A stretch of DNA of 64,000 bases from Streptomyces fuscichromogenes. Lineage in GTDB: Bacteria > Actinomycetota > Actinomycetes > Streptomycetales > Streptomycetaceae. Position 1 is the stretch's first letter. Each line of letters starts with the position of its first letter. Location: the NCBI RefSeq assembly GCF_014645815.1, contig NZ_BMML01000035.1, forward strand, positions 1 to 64,000. Reading direction: 5' to 3'. Made by a program: the position numbers and the translations under genes. A model generated the notes under the pieces. It saw nothing but the letters and a program-made list of their open reading frames with translations. It did not search any database and was not told the DNA's origin. Shown piece by piece: positions 34,039 to 47,537 of the stretch.

Positions 34039-34764
34039 GTGAGCAAGCGCAGCAAGGCCCTTCGCGCTGCGGACGAGAAGATCGACCGGGAGAAGCTGTA
34101 CGCCCCGCTCGAGGCCGTCCGTCTCGCCAAGGAGACCTCCACGACCAAGTTCGACGGCACCGTCGAGGTCGCCTTCCGCCTGGGTGTCGACCCGCGCAAG
34201 GCCGACCAGATGGTCCGTGGCACCGTGAACCTCCCGCACGGCACCGGTAAGACCGCCCGGGTCCTGGTCTTCGCGACCGGTGACCGTGCCGAGGCCGCGC
34301 GTGCCGCGGGCGCCGACATCGTCGGCGCCGACGAGCTGATCGACGAGGTGGCGAAGGGCCGTCTGGACTTCGACGCCGTCGTCGCCACCCCGGACCTCAT
34401 GGGCAAGGTCGGCCGCCTCGGCCGCGTCCTCGGCCCGCGTGGTCTGATGCCGAACCCGAAGACCGGCACCGTGACCCCCGACACGGCCAAGGCCGTCACG
34501 GAGATCAAGGGCGGCAAGATCGAGTTCCGCGTCGACAAGCACTCGAACCTGCACTTCATCATCGGCAAGACGTCCTTCGAGGACGACAAGCTGGTGGAGA
34601 ACTACGGCGCCGCTCTGGAGGAGATCCTCCGTCTGAAGCCGTCCGCCGCCAAGGGCCGCTACATCAAGAAGGCCGCGGTCAGCACCACCATGGGCCCCGG
34701 CATCCCGGTCGACCCGAACCGCACCCGCAACCTCCTCACCGAGGAGGACCCGGCCGCCGTCTGA
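34039..34764 (+). CDS. rplA: 50S ribosomal protein L1
   Basis: The 241-residue protein starts at GTG 34039 and has KFDGTVEVAFRLGVDPRKADQMVRGTVNLPHGTGK and LGPRGLMPNPKTGTV, the L1 RNA-binding signature. It binds the L1 stalk of 23S rRNA and can repress its own operon by binding mRNA. A terminator ends the rplKA unit. Confidence 0.97.
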   Translation: MSKRSKALRAADEKIDREKLYAPLEAVRLAKETSTTKFDGTVEVAFRLGVDPRKADQMVRGTVNLPHGTGKTARVLVFATGDRAEAARAAGADIVGADELIDEVAKGRLDFDAVVATPDLMGKVGRLGRVLGPRGLMPNPKTGTVTPDTAKAVTEIKGGKIEFRVDKHSNLHFIIGKTSFEDDKLVENYGAALEEILRLKPSAAKGRYIKKAAVSTTMGPGIPVDPNRTRNLLTEEDPAAV

Positions 34765-34808
34765 GCCCCGCGCTCGGTCCGGTAGCCGCGTCAGGGACGC
34801 GACACCAC

Positions 34809-34851
34809 CAGGACGGGCCCCGCAACCGAAAGGTCTGCGGGGCCCGTCCTG
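34809..34851 (+). terminator. terminator after rplKA
   Basis: CAGGACGGGCCCCGCA (34809-34824) pairs with TGCGGGGCCCGTCCTG (34836-34851), a 16-bp stem, followed by CTGTTTG. Confidence 0.9.
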
Positions 34852-34929
34852 CTGTTTGTACGACTACCGGCGCGTTGTCAGTGCCCTGGGTTAGCGTCGG
34901 AGTACGGGACCTTCATGGGGGTGGGCGGG

Positions 34930-35850
34930 ATGAAGAGCAGGCGGGTGCGCCGTACGGCCGTCTCGATCGCGGTGGTGGCAGCGCTGACCGGGGTGGCGGC
35001 CTGCAGCTCCGCGGGGGGCTCAGGGGGCTCGGGGGGCTCCGGCAAGGAGGACCGGGACGGCGCCCGTGCCGCGACCAGGGTCAGCCCCGTCGCCGCGCTG
35101 CGCTCGGCGGAGAAGTCCACCGACCGCGCCGACTCCGCCCGGGTCCGCTCCACCACCACCATGGGCTCTCTGCTGTCCATGACGACGAACGGCAGCCTGG
35201 CCTGGGACGACGGTATATCCGGCACGGTCACCATCACCTACACCGGCGGCAGCACGGCCGAGCTGATGCGCCGGCTCGGTTCGACGTCGATGGAGGCCCG
35301 CTATCTGTCCGACGCCTACTACGCCAGGATGAGCGACACGTTCGCCGCGCAGACCGGCGGCAAGCACTGGATCCGGTACGGGTACGGCGACCTGGCCTCC
35401 GTCGCCGGCGGCTCGGGCGCGCTGCTCAAGGACCAGATGCAGAACACCACGCCCAACAAGTCCGTGCAGATGCTGCTGGCCTCCGGTGACGTGCGCAAGG
35501 TCGGCGAGGAGAAGGTCGACGGCCAGGCCACCACCCACTACTCCGGCACGGTGGACGTGGCCGACCTGGCCGGGCAGAGCAGCAGCCTCACGGCGAGCCA
35601 GCTGGCCGGGCTGAAGAAGCAGCTCACCCAGGCCGGCGTCAGCACCGAGACCGTCGACATCTGGGTCAACGACCAGGACCTGCTGGTCAAGAAGACCGAG
35701 AAGGCCGACACGGCGAACGGCACGATGACCCAGACCGCGCACTACAGCGACTACGGCGTCAAGGTCAGCGCGTCGAAGCCCCCGGCCGCCGACACCGCGG
35801 ACTTCAAGACGCTGCTCAGGACACAGGGCGCGAGCGGGCTGACCTCCTGA
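34930..35850 (+). CDS. putative lipoprotein (LppX/LolA-like)
   Basis: From ATG 34930 (MKSRRVRRT; ATG 34915 also in frame) the product has about 306 residues. A lipoprotein signal ends at the lipobox LTGVAAC, then a Gly/Ser linker. The mature part is all beta-type, with VRSTTTMGSLLSMTTNGSLAWDD, VDGQATTHYSGTVDVADL and VDIWVNDQDLLVKKTEK. This resembles the LppX/LprAFG or LolA-like lipid-carrier fold, anchored outside the membrane. Function is inferred only from the fold. It is inserted between the rplKA and rplJL operons, as in S. coelicolor (from memory). Confidence 0.85.
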   Translation: MKSRRVRRTAVSIAVVAALTGVAACSSAGGSGGSGGSGKEDRDGARAATRVSPVAALRSAEKSTDRADSARVRSTTTMGSLLSMTTNGSLAWDDGISGTVTITYTGGSTAELMRRLGSTSMEARYLSDAYYARMSDTFAAQTGGKHWIRYGYGDLASVAGGSGALLKDQMQNTTPNKSVQMLLASGDVRKVGEEKVDGQATTHYSGTVDVADLAGQSSSLTASQLAGLKKQLTQAGVSTETVDIWVNDQDLLVKKTEKADTANGTMTQTAHYSDYGVKVSASKPPAADTADFKTLLRTQGASGLTS

Positions 35851-36251
35851 GCCGTCGGGCTGACTCCCGGGGAGCGGTGGGGTGGAGCGGCGGCTGTTCG
35901 GCTGACGGTCGGTGCGGGCTGGTCGCGCAGCTCCCGTCGCCCCTTTGGGGTGCGTTGCCGTGGCGCCCGCCCCACCGGGCCGATTTGCTTCGCCGTGCAC
36001 AGGTCCCGTACTCTCCTAAAGAAGCCAAAGACCGCTGGTCGTTGCCGTGTGCTCGCAAGAGTGTGCGGTGGCCGAAGGATCCGCTGAACCGCGGACGACC
36101 CGCGCAGGTGACTGTGGAAGTGCTCCCGGAGACGCATACATCCCGTGTGTGATTTCGGTCGAGCTACGCCCCGTGCGCCTGCGCCGGGGCGTTTCGTTTT
36201 CCTCAGCCCCTTCTGAGCGGTCCTCATCACCCGGAAGGAGGCCGACGCTCT
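35851..36251 (+). promoter_or_regulatory. rplJL leader region
   Basis: The 401-bp gap contains an intergenic repeat copy at 35914-35959, a candidate promoter TTGCTT (35985-35990) N18 TACTCT (36009-36014), and a hairpin ACGCCCCG (36166-36173)/CGGGGCGT (36185-36192) followed by TTCGTTTT. The hairpin resembles an L10-leader or attenuator. The ribosome site GGAAGGAGG lies at about 36232-36242, shortly before the rplJ start. L10 autoregulation at such leaders is established in other bacteria and is inferred here. Confidence 0.7.
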
Positions 36252-36782
36252 ATGGCAAGGCCCGACAAGGCTGCCGCGGTGGCCGAGCTCACGGAGCAGT
36301 TCCGTAGCTCGAACGCCGCCGTGCTGACCGAGTACCGGGGTCTCACCGTGGCGCAGCTCAAGACGCTGCGTCGTTCGCTCGGTGAAGACGCCCAGTACGC
36401 CGTGGTGAAGAACACGCTGACCAAGATTGCGGCCAACGAGGCCGGGATCTCGACGCTCGACGACCTGTTCAACGGTCCGACGGCGGTCGCCTTCATCACC
36501 GGTGACCCGGTGACGTCGGCGAAGGGTCTTCGTGACTTCGCCAAGGACAACCCGAACCTCGTCATCAAGGGCGGTGTCCTTGACGGCAAGGCGCTCTCCG
36601 CCGACGAGATCAAGAAGCTTGCGGACCTCGAGTCCCGCGAGGTTCTGCTCGCCAAGCTGGCGGGTGCCATGAAGGGCAAGCAGACGCAGGCTGCGCAGCT
36701 CTTCCAGGCGCTTCCGTCGAAGCTCGTCCGCACCGTGGACGCGCTTCGTGCCAAGCAGGACGAGCAGGGCGGTGCCGAGTAA
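36252..36782 (+). CDS. rplJ: 50S ribosomal protein L10
   Basis: The 176-residue protein starts MARPDKAAAVAELTEQFRSS, with NAAVLTEYRGLTVAQLKTLR and AQYAVVKNTLTKIAANEAG, the RNA-binding half. The C-terminal helix (ALPSKLVRTVDALRAKQDEQ) binds L7/L12 dimers. The long leader suggests autoregulation. Confidence 0.97.
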   Translation: MARPDKAAAVAELTEQFRSSNAAVLTEYRGLTVAQLKTLRRSLGEDAQYAVVKNTLTKIAANEAGISTLDDLFNGPTAVAFITGDPVTSAKGLRDFAKDNPNLVIKGGVLDGKALSADEIKKLADLESREVLLAKLAGAMKGKQTQAAQLFQALPSKLVRTVDALRAKQDEQGGAE

Positions 36783-36906
36783 CTCGGCTCGCGAAATGAC
36801 CGCCGCCTGAGGCCCAGCGCCCGAGGAAGCGGTCGTAGCGGGCCGAACGTACGCCCGCCAGACATGTACATCCGGCACCAGCCGAATTAGTGGAAGGAAA
36901 GCCATC

Positions 36907-37287
36907 GTGGCTCTCACCCAGGACGAACTGCTCGCCGAGTTCGAGACGATGACCCTGATCCAGCTCTCCGAGTTCGTGAAGGCGTTCGAGGAGAAGTTCG
37001 ACGTCACCGCCGCCGCCGCGGTTGCCGTCGCGGGTCCGGCCGGTCCGGCCGCCCCGGCCGAGGCCGCCGAGGAGCAGGACGAGTTCGACGTCGTCCTCAC
37101 CGGCGCCGGCGAGAAGAAGATCCAGGTCATCAAGGTCGTGCGCGAGCTCACCTCGCTCGGCCTGAAGGAGGCCAAGGACCTCGTGGACGGCGCCCCGAAG
37201 CCCGTTCTCGAGAAGGTCGCCAAGGAGGCCGCGGAGAAGGCCGCCGAGTCCCTCAAGGCCGCCGGCGCCTCCGTCGAGGTCAAGTAA
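36907..37287 (+). CDS. rplL: 50S ribosomal protein L7/L12
   Basis: The 126-residue protein has the N-terminal dimer domain (LTQDELLAEFETMTLIQLSEFVKAFEEKFDV), an Ala/Pro-rich hinge and the C-terminal factor-binding domain with EFDVVLTGAGEKKIQVIKVVRELTSLGLKEAKDLVD. It recruits translation factors to the ribosome. GTG start at 36907 behind GGAAGGAAAG. Confidence 0.97.
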   Translation: MALTQDELLAEFETMTLIQLSEFVKAFEEKFDVTAAAAVAVAGPAGPAAPAEAAEEQDEFDVVLTGAGEKKIQVIKVVRELTSLGLKEAKDLVDGAPKPVLEKVAKEAAEKAAESLKAAGASVEVK

Positions 37288-37841
37288 CACCTCTGAGGTC
37301 GTACAGACCTCTGTGTGCTGAAACACCCCCTCGGGGGCTGTAACGCGCAGACCGCGAAGAGCGATCATCCATCCGGGTGGTCGCTCTTCGGCGTTCCCGG
37401 GAGGCCGACCACGGTTGCCTTGCACCTGTGACGGCGGGGGGTATGGTGATCTTCGTCGTGTCTCCGGCGCACCGGGTTTGCGCAGCGGGGCCTTGACGAA
37501 CCGCACGCAGCGCGCAATTCTCAGGACGCGTCGCCAGAACGGTCCGAATCCGAGGCATGGATCGGCGACGAAGAGGGCAGTATCAACGTGCGTTGAGGGC
37601 AGGCATGACGCAGGCGTTGACGATGAAGAGGGTCTCAGAAAATGGGGACTGGACATCAGTGTGCCAAGTGGCTACACTGACCCTTTGCGCTGCCTGTTAG
37701 CTGTCCCCTGCCCGTCACCAGGGGTCTGCCCTCACTCGAACGCCGACGACCGAACCTCCTCTGAACTGGGGTTTCTGTCTCTGTGTCCGGGAAGGGACCG
37801 GGGAGCGCGTAGTGAGTCCGAGCCCTCGGAAGGACCCCCTC
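37288..37841 (+). promoter_or_regulatory. rplL-rpoB leader with hairpin and promoter
   Basis: The 554-bp gap has a small hairpin CCCCCTCGGGGG near 37327, a longer one CGAAGAGCGA (37355-37364)/TCGCTCTTCG (37381-37390) that could terminate or be processed, and a candidate promoter TGGACA (37650-37655) N17 TACACT (37673-37678). TTGACG also occurs at 37493 and 37617 without a good -10. This fits separate transcription of rpoBC with partial readthrough from rplJL. No gene is seen in the gap. Confidence 0.6.
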
Positions 37842-40800
37842 TTGGCCGCCTCGCGCACTGCCTCGAACGCGAATATGAACAACGGCGCCAGCACCGCCCC
37901 GCTGCGCATCTCTTTTGCAAAGATCAAGGAGCCTCTCGAGGTTCCCAACCTGCTCGCGCTGCAGACCGAGAGCTTTGACTGGCTGCTCGGGAACACCGCC
38001 TGGCAGAGTCGGGTCGAGGAGGCTCTGGAGTCCGGTCAGGACGTCCCCACCAAGTCCGGTCTGGAGGAGATCTTCGAGGAGATCTCCCCGATCGAGGACT
38101 TCTCCGGGTCGATGTCCCTGACGTTCCGCGACCACCGCTTCGAGCCGCCGAAGAACAGCATCGACGAGTGCAAGGAGCGCGACTTCACGTACGCCGCCCC
38201 GCTCTTCGTCACGGCCGAGTTCACCAACAACGAGACCGGCGAGATCAAGTCCCAGACCGTCTTCATGGGTGACTTCCCGCTCATGACGAACAAGGGCACC
38301 TTCGTCATCAACGGCACCGAGCGTGTCGTGGTGTCGCAGCTGGTCCGTTCGCCCGGTGTCTACTTCGACTCCTCCATCGACAAGACGTCCGACAAGGACA
38401 TCTTCTCCGCCAAGATCATCCCGTCCCGGGGTGCCTGGCTGGAGATGGAGATCGACAAGCGCGACATGGTCGGTGTCCGTATCGACCGCAAGCGCAAGCA
38501 GTCGGTCACCGTGCTGCTCAAGGCGCTCGGCTGGACCACCGAGCAGATCCTCGAGGAGTTCGGCGAGTACGAGTCCATGCGCGCCACCCTGGAGAAGGAC
38601 CACACCCAGGGCCAGGACGACGCGCTGCTCGACATCTACCGCAAGCTGCGTCCGGGCGAGCCCCCCACGCGCGAGGCCGCGCAGACGCTCCTTGAGAACC
38701 TGTACTTCAACCCGAAGCGCTACGACCTCGCCAAGGTCGGCCGCTACAAGGTCAACAAGAAGCTGGGCGCGGACGCCCCGCTGGACGCCGGCATCCTGAC
38801 CGTCGAGGACGTCATCTCGACGATCAAGTACCTGGTCAAGCTGCACGCCGGCGAGACCGAGACGACCGGTGACAGCGGTGGCATGATCGTCGTCGAGACC
38901 GACGACATCGACCACTTCGGCAACCGTCGTCTGCGCAGCGTCGGCGAGCTCATCCAGAACCAGGTCCGTACCGGTCTGGCCCGTATGGAGCGCGTCGTCC
39001 GTGAGCGCATGACGACCCAGGACGTCGAGGCGATCACGCCGCAGACCCTGATCAACATCCGGCCGGTCGTCGCCTCCATCAAGGAGTTCTTCGGCACCAG
39101 CCAGCTGTCCCAGTTCATGGACCAGAACAACCCGCTGTCGGGTCTCACCCACAAGCGCCGTCTGTCGGCGCTTGGCCCGGGTGGTCTCTCCCGTGAGCGG
39201 GCCGGCTTCGAGGTCCGTGACGTGCACCCCTCGCACTACGGCCGTATGTGCCCGATCGAGACCCCCGAAGGCCCGAACATCGGTCTGATCGGCTCGCTCG
39301 CCTCCTACGGTCGCGTCAACGCGTTCGGTTTCGTCGAGACCCCGTACCGCAAGGTCGTCGACGGCCAGGTCACCGACGAGGTGGACTACCTGACCGCCGA
39401 CGAGGAGGACCGCTTCGTCATCGCGCAGGCCAACGCCGGCCTCACCGACGAGATGCGCTTCTCCGAGGCCCGGGTGCTCGTCCGCCGTCGTGGCGGCGAG
39501 GTCGACTACGTCGCCGGTGACGACGTGGACTACATGGACGTCTCGCCGCGCCAGATGGTGTCGGTCGCGACCGCCATGATCCCGTTCCTGGAGCACGACG
39601 ACGCCAACCGTGCCCTCATGGGCGCGAACATGATGCGGCAGGCCGTCCCGCTCATCAAGAGCGAGTCCCCGCTCGTCGGCACCGGCATGGAGTACCGCTC
39701 CGCGGTCGACGCCGGCGACGTGGTCAAGGCCGAGAAGGCCGGTGTGGTCCAGGAGGTCTCCGCGGACTACATCACCACCGCCAACGACGACGGCACGTAC
39801 ATCACGTACCGCCTGGCCAAGTTCGCCCGCTCCAACCAGGGCACCTCGGTCAACCAGAAGGTCATCGTCCTGGAGGGCGACCGGGTCATCGAGGGCCAGG
39901 TCCTCGCCGACGGTCCCGCCACCCAGAACGGCGAGATGGCCCTCGGCAAGAACCTGCTCGTGGCGTTCATGCCGTGGGAGGGTCACAACTACGAGGACGC
40001 GATCATCCTGTCGCAGCGCCTCGTGCAGGACGACGTCCTCTCCTCGATCCACATCGAGGAGCACGAGGTCGACGCCCGTGACACCAAGCTCGGCCCCGAG
40101 GAGATCACCCGGGACATCCCGAACGTCTCCGAGGAGGTCCTCGCCGACCTCGACGAGCGCGGCATCATCCGCATCGGCGCCGAGGTCATCGCCGGTGACA
40201 TCCTGGTCGGCAAGGTCACCCCGAAGGGTGAGACCGAGCTGACGCCGGAGGAACGCCTGCTGCGCGCGATCTTCGGTGAGAAGGCCCGTGAGGTCCGTGA
40301 CACCTCGCTGAAGGTGCCGCACGGCGAGACCGGCAAGGTCATCGGTGTGCGCGTCTTCGACCGCGAGGAGGGCGACGAGCTCCCCCCCGGTGTGAACCAG
40401 CTGGTGCGCGTCTACGTCGCGCAGAAGCGCAAGATCACCGACGGTGACAAGCTCGCCGGCCGGCACGGCAACAAGGGTGTCATCTCCAAGATCCTGCCGA
40501 TCGAGGACATGCCGTTCCTGGAGGACGGCACCCCGGTCGACATCATCCTCAACCCGCTGGGTGTCCCGTCCCGAATGAACCCGGGACAGGTCCTGGAGAT
40601 CCACCTCGGCTGGCTCGCCAGCCGCGGCTGGGACGTCTCCGGCCTCGGCGAGGAGTGGGCGCAGCGCCTCCAGGCGATCGGCGCCGACCAGGTCGCCCCC
40701 GGCACCAACGTCGCGACCCCGGTCTTCGACGGTGCGCGCGAGGACGAGCTCGCGGGTCTGCTCCAGCACACCATCCCGAACCGGGACGGCGAGCGGATGG

Positions 40801-41327
40801 TGCAGCCGACCGGCAAGGCGCGGCTGTTCGACGGCCGCTCCGGCGAGCCGTTCCCGGACCCGATCTCCATCGGCTACATGTACATCCTCAAGCTCCACCA
40901 CCTGGTCGACGACAAGCTGCACGCCCGTTCGACCGGCCCGTACTCGATGATCACCCAGCAGCCGCTGGGTGGTAAGGCCCAGTTCGGTGGCCAGCGATTC
41001 GGTGAGATGGAGGTGTGGGCGCTGGAGGCATACGGCGCCGCGTACGCCCTCCAGGAGCTGCTGACGATCAAGTCCGACGACGTCACCGGCCGCGTGAAGG
41101 TCTACGAGGCCATCGTCAAGGGCGAGAACATCCCCGAGCCCGGCATCCCCGAGTCCTTCAAGGTGCTCATCAAGGAGATGCAGTCGCTCTGCCTGAACGT
41201 GGAGGTGCTGTCCAGCGACGGTATGTCCATCGAGATGCGTGACACCGACGAGGACGTCTTCCGCGCTGCGGAGGAGCTCGGCATCGACCTGTCCCGGCGC
41301 GAGCCGAGCAGCGTCGAAGAGGTCTGA
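37842..41327 (+). CDS. rpoB: RNA polymerase beta subunit
   Basis: From TTG 37842 (behind GGAAGGA) the product has 1161 residues, the length of the Streptomyces protein; GTG 37812 is an alternative. The rifampicin region near residues 418-455 reads SQLSQFMDQNNPLSGLTHKR and then LSALGPGGLSRERAGF, which is wild type. Also present are HPSHYGRMCPIETPEGPNIG, KLAGRHGNKGVISKI and LGGKAQFGGQRFGEMEVWAL. With RpoC it forms the catalytic core of RNA polymerase. Confidence 0.98.
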   Translation: MAASRTASNANMNNGASTAPLRISFAKIKEPLEVPNLLALQTESFDWLLGNTAWQSRVEEALESGQDVPTKSGLEEIFEEISPIEDFSGSMSLTFRDHRFEPPKNSIDECKERDFTYAAPLFVTAEFTNNETGEIKSQTVFMGDFPLMTNKGTFVINGTERVVVSQLVRSPGVYFDSSIDKTSDKDIFSAKIIPSRGAWLEMEIDKRDMVGVRIDRKRKQSVTVLLKALGWTTEQILEEFGEYESMRATLEKDHTQGQDDALLDIYRKLRPGEPPTREAAQTLLENLYFNPKRYDLAKVGRYKVNKKLGADAPLDAGILTVEDVISTIKYLVKLHAGETETTGDSGGMIVVETDDIDHFGNRRLRSVGELIQNQVRTGLARMERVVRERMTTQDVEAITPQTLINIRPVVASIKEFFGTSQLSQFMDQNNPLSGLTHKRRLSALGPGGLSRERAGFEVRDVHPSHYGRMCPIETPEGPNIGLIGSLASYGRVNAFGFVETPYRKVVDGQVTDEVDYLTADEEDRFVIAQANAGLTDEMRFSEARVLVRRRGGEVDYVAGDDVDYMDVSPRQMVSVATAMIPFLEHDDANRALMGANMMRQAVPLIKSESPLVGTGMEYRSAVDAGDVVKAEKAGVVQEVSADYITTANDDGTYITYRLAKFARSNQGTSVNQKVIVLEGDRVIEGQVLADGPATQNGEMALGKNLLVAFMPWEGHNYEDAIILSQRLVQDDVLSSIHIEEHEVDARDTKLGPEEITRDIPNVSEEVLADLDERGIIRIGAEVIAGDILVGKVTPKGETELTPEERLLRAIFGEKAREVRDTSLKVPHGETGKVIGVRVFDREEGDELPPGVNQLVRVYVAQKRKITDGDKLAGRHGNKGVISKILPIEDMPFLEDGTPVDIILNPLGVPSRMNPGQVLEIHLGWLASRGWDVSGLGEEWAQRLQAIGADQVAPGTNVATPVFDGAREDELAGLLQHTIPNRDGERMVQPTGKARLFDGRSGEPFPDPISIGYMYILKLHHLVDDKLHARSTGPYSMITQQPLGGKAQFGGQRFGEMEVWALEAYGAAYALQELLTIKSDDVTGRVKVYEAIVKGENIPEPGIPESFKVLIKEMQSLCLNVEVLSSDGMSIEMRDTDEDVFRAAEELGIDLSRREPSSVEEV

Positions 41328-41424
41328 CGGGAGTCCGGCGGGCCCTGAGGAACCAGGGCCCCGCCGACCCCCAGGCCCCCGTTTCAGACCACAGACTTAC
41401 AACCCTGAGAGGGATTGACGCATA

Positions 41425-45324
<3,900 letters not shown>

Positions 45325-45333
45325 CAGTCGGTT

Positions 45334-45374
45334 CCGAAGGGCGGTCACCCCGACACGGGGTGGCCGCCCTTCGG
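45334..45374. terminator. terminator after rpoC
   Basis: CCGAAGGGCGGTCACCCC (45334-45351) pairs with GGGGTGGCCGCCCTTCGG (45357-45374), one G-T pair. Confidence 0.9.
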
Positions 45375-45409
45375 CGTGTCCGGACCCGCTCGATCCCGAA
45401 CGGCGTCCG

Positions 45410-46660
45410 CTACGGAATCCCCAGCTCGAAGATCACGTAGTGCGCGTACCACCCCGACGCCACCGCGGCCGTGCTGAAGAACACCAGCAGGCTCGGCCAC
45501 CTCAGCCGGGCCATCGCCGCCGCCGGGGCCAGCAGCAGCGGGAAGACGGGGAGCAGATAGCGCGGGGTGTTCCCGAACATCTGCTGGGTGCCCAGGATCG
45601 TCACGATCGAGGCGAGGGTGTACGCCGTCAGCACCAGCGGCGGCCGTTTCCGCAGCATGAGCGCGACCAGGAACGGCAGCGCCAGCACCAGCTGCACGGC
45701 GATCAGGTCCGGGACGGGGTAGGCGAAGAGATAGTCGCCGTGCCCCACCGCGACGTTGCGCAGCACGTCCAGCGTGTACGCGCCGAAGTCGAAGTAGTGG
45801 GCCCAGGCCTCCCTCTGGAGCGCGAAGTAGGCGCCCGGGCCGCCCATCGACCAGCCGACCCAGGCGATGTACGTGAGGAGGCCCAGAGGCGCGGCGAGGG
45901 CCGCGTACAGCGGGGCGGCGACGCCCTGCTCGCGGCGGCCGTCCCGGCTCAGCAGCGTCGCCAGGGCGGCCAGGCCGACCGCTCCGATCAGCACCGCCGA
46001 CGTCGGGCGGCTCAGGCCGGAGAGGAAGGCGAGCAGGCCCGCCGTCACCCAGCGGCGCTTCAGGACGGCGTGACAGGTCCACGCGGCGATCGCCACGAAC
46101 AGGGACTCCGTGTAGACCGCCCACTCGACGCCGGCGGCGGGGGCCACGGCCCAGAGGCCGGCGGCGATGGTGCCGGCGCGGGTCCCCGCGAGCATCGAGA
46201 CCACCGCGTGGACGCCGGCCGCCGCCACGAAGGAGGCGAGGACCGAGACGAGGATCGCGGAGCCGTACAGGCCGATGCCGGTGAGCTCGGAGACCGCTCG
46301 GATCAGGCCCGGATACAACGGGAAGAACGCGACCGAGTTCTGCTCGGCGCTGAACTGGCCGCCGGGGGCGAGCGGCCGGAGCGGCCCGGGGTGGTAGCCC
46401 TTCTGCGCGACCTGGAGGTACCACCAGCCGTCCCAGCCGGCCAGGACGTCCCACCAGTGGGCGCCGCCGCCGAAGCGGGGGTCCTTGCGGCGGTAGTCGC
46501 CGGCGTACGTCAGCAGCCAGGCGAAGACGAGGAGGCCGGTGAGTTTGGCGGCGCCGTAGAGCGCGAGGGGTGGGAGGTAGGGGCGGGCGGCCCGGGGGAG
46601 GCGGAGTGAGCGGGGCGCCGGGGCGTGGGTGGTCGCTGTGCTGCTCTGAGCTGTGCTCAT
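45410..46660 (-). CDS. PIG-V-like mannosyltransferase / glycosyltransferase
   Basis: The 416-residue polytopic protein starts MSTAQSSTATTHAPAPRS. Early features are HWWDVLAGWDGWWYLQVAQKGY, resembling the FDxxWY/DG-type loop of the PIG-V and GT39-like families that use polyprenyl-phosphate mannose, and AEQNSVAFFPLYPGLIRAVS. About ten membrane helices follow. It likely transfers a sugar on the outer face of the membrane, perhaps to lipids or proteins. It interrupts the otherwise plus-strand ribosomal/polymerase block. Confidence 0.85.
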   Translation of the reverse strand: MSTAQSSTATTHAPAPRSLRLPRAARPYLPPLALYGAAKLTGLLVFAWLLTYAGDYRRKDPRFGGGAHWWDVLAGWDGWWYLQVAQKGYHPGPLRPLAPGGQFSAEQNSVAFFPLYPGLIRAVSELTGIGLYGSAILVSVLASFVAAAGVHAVVSMLAGTRAGTIAAGLWAVAPAAGVEWAVYTESLFVAIAAWTCHAVLKRRWVTAGLLAFLSGLSRPTSAVLIGAVGLAALATLLSRDGRREQGVAAPLYAALAAPLGLLTYIAWVGWSMGGPGAYFALQREAWAHYFDFGAYTLDVLRNVAVGHGDYLFAYPVPDLIAVQLVLALPFLVALMLRKRPPLVLTAYTLASIVTILGTQQMFGNTPRYLLPVFPLLLAPAAAMARLRWPSLLVFFSTAAVASGWYAHYVIFELGIP

Positions 46661-46730
46661 GACCGTGATGCCCCCTGAAGAACGCCGATGGGAGTGCCTC
46701 GCCTGGCCGTCTGGCGTCTGCGGGACCGTT

Positions 46731-46771
46731 GTGGCTGGTGGCGCAGTTCCTCGCGCCCCCAGGGGGGCGGC
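46731..46771. repeat. Streptomyces intergenic element, copy 3
   Basis: GTGGCTGGTGGCGCAGTTCC followed by TCGCGCCCCCAGGGGGGCGG with a short hairpin. It is related to the copies at 33319 and 35914 and lies between the divergent glycosyltransferase and rpsL. Confidence 0.65.
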
Positions 46772-46940
46772 CCGAGTGACCCGGCGATCAGAAGATCGGA
46801 TCAGCGTTGCACAGCCGCTGAATCGATCCCCGCAGGGCCGCGTCGCTCTCCGTTCGCGTGTCGTTCGTGTTCGTGGTATATCCGAAGCCTCCGTAAAACC
46901 CCAGCTCACGTCCCCCGCAACCGGTCCCCGTTCTTTTGTT

Positions 46941-47163
46941 TTGACCGGAGTGAATGCGCTAGGTACGCTCAGACCTTGTGCCTGGGGTGTGCCCTGACCC
47001 TCGTGCGTGCCTTCAAACCGCACCTGAGTGACGAAGTGGCCACCGTGATTCGCGCCCCCTTCTGCCTTCCGGCAGGAGGCCGCGGCATCCGACACACCCG
47101 ACCGCGTGGGTCGGCGATGTTCCAGGTTAGCTTCACCATCGGCACACAGAAACCGGAGAAGTA
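46941..47163 (+). promoter_or_regulatory. rpsL-rpsG-fusA promoter and leader
   Basis: TTGACC (46941-46946) and TACGCT (46964-46969) are 17 bp apart, a near-ideal principal-sigma promoter. The transcript would have about 190 nt of leader before rpsL, with GGAGAAG at 47156. The rest of the 503-bp gap (46661-46940) contains the repeat at 46731 and no gene. Confidence 0.8.
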
Positions 47164-47535
47164 GTGCCTACGATCCAGCAGCTGGTCCGGAAGGGCCGGC
47201 AGGACAAGGTCGAGAAGAACAAGACGCCCGCACTCGAGGGTTCCCCTCAGCGTCGTGGCGTCTGCACGCGTGTGTTCACGACCACCCCGAAGAAGCCGAA
47301 CTCGGCCCTGCGTAAGGTCGCGCGTGTGCGTCTGACCAGCGGGATCGAGGTCACCGCTTACATTCCGGGTGAGGGACACAACCTGCAGGAGCACTCCATC
47401 GTGCTCGTGCGCGGCGGCCGTGTGAAGGACCTGCCGGGTGTTCGCTACAAGATCATCCGCGGCTCGCTCGACACCCAGGGTGTCAAGAACCGCAAGCAGG
47501 CCCGCAGCCGCTACGGCGCCAAGAAGGAGAAGTAG
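47164..47535 (+). CDS. rpsL: 30S ribosomal protein S12
   Basis: The 123-residue protein starts at GTG 47164 and has the S12 loop TTTPKKPNSALRKVARVRLT and GRVKDLPGVRYKIIRG. Both Lys residues (about 43 and 88) whose change gives streptomycin resistance are wild type. It forms part of the decoding centre. Confidence 0.98.
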   Translation: MPTIQQLVRKGRQDKVEKNKTPALEGSPQRRGVCTRVFTTTPKKPNSALRKVARVRLTSGIEVTAYIPGEGHNLQEHSIVLVRGGRVKDLPGVRYKIIRGSLDTQGVKNRKQARSRYGAKKEK

Positions 47536-47537
47536 AA

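Noticed and set aside
46688..47164. Plus-strand ORF between the glycosyltransferase and rpsL
   Set aside because: It overlaps the rpsL promoter and leader and an intergenic repeat; no protein family features.
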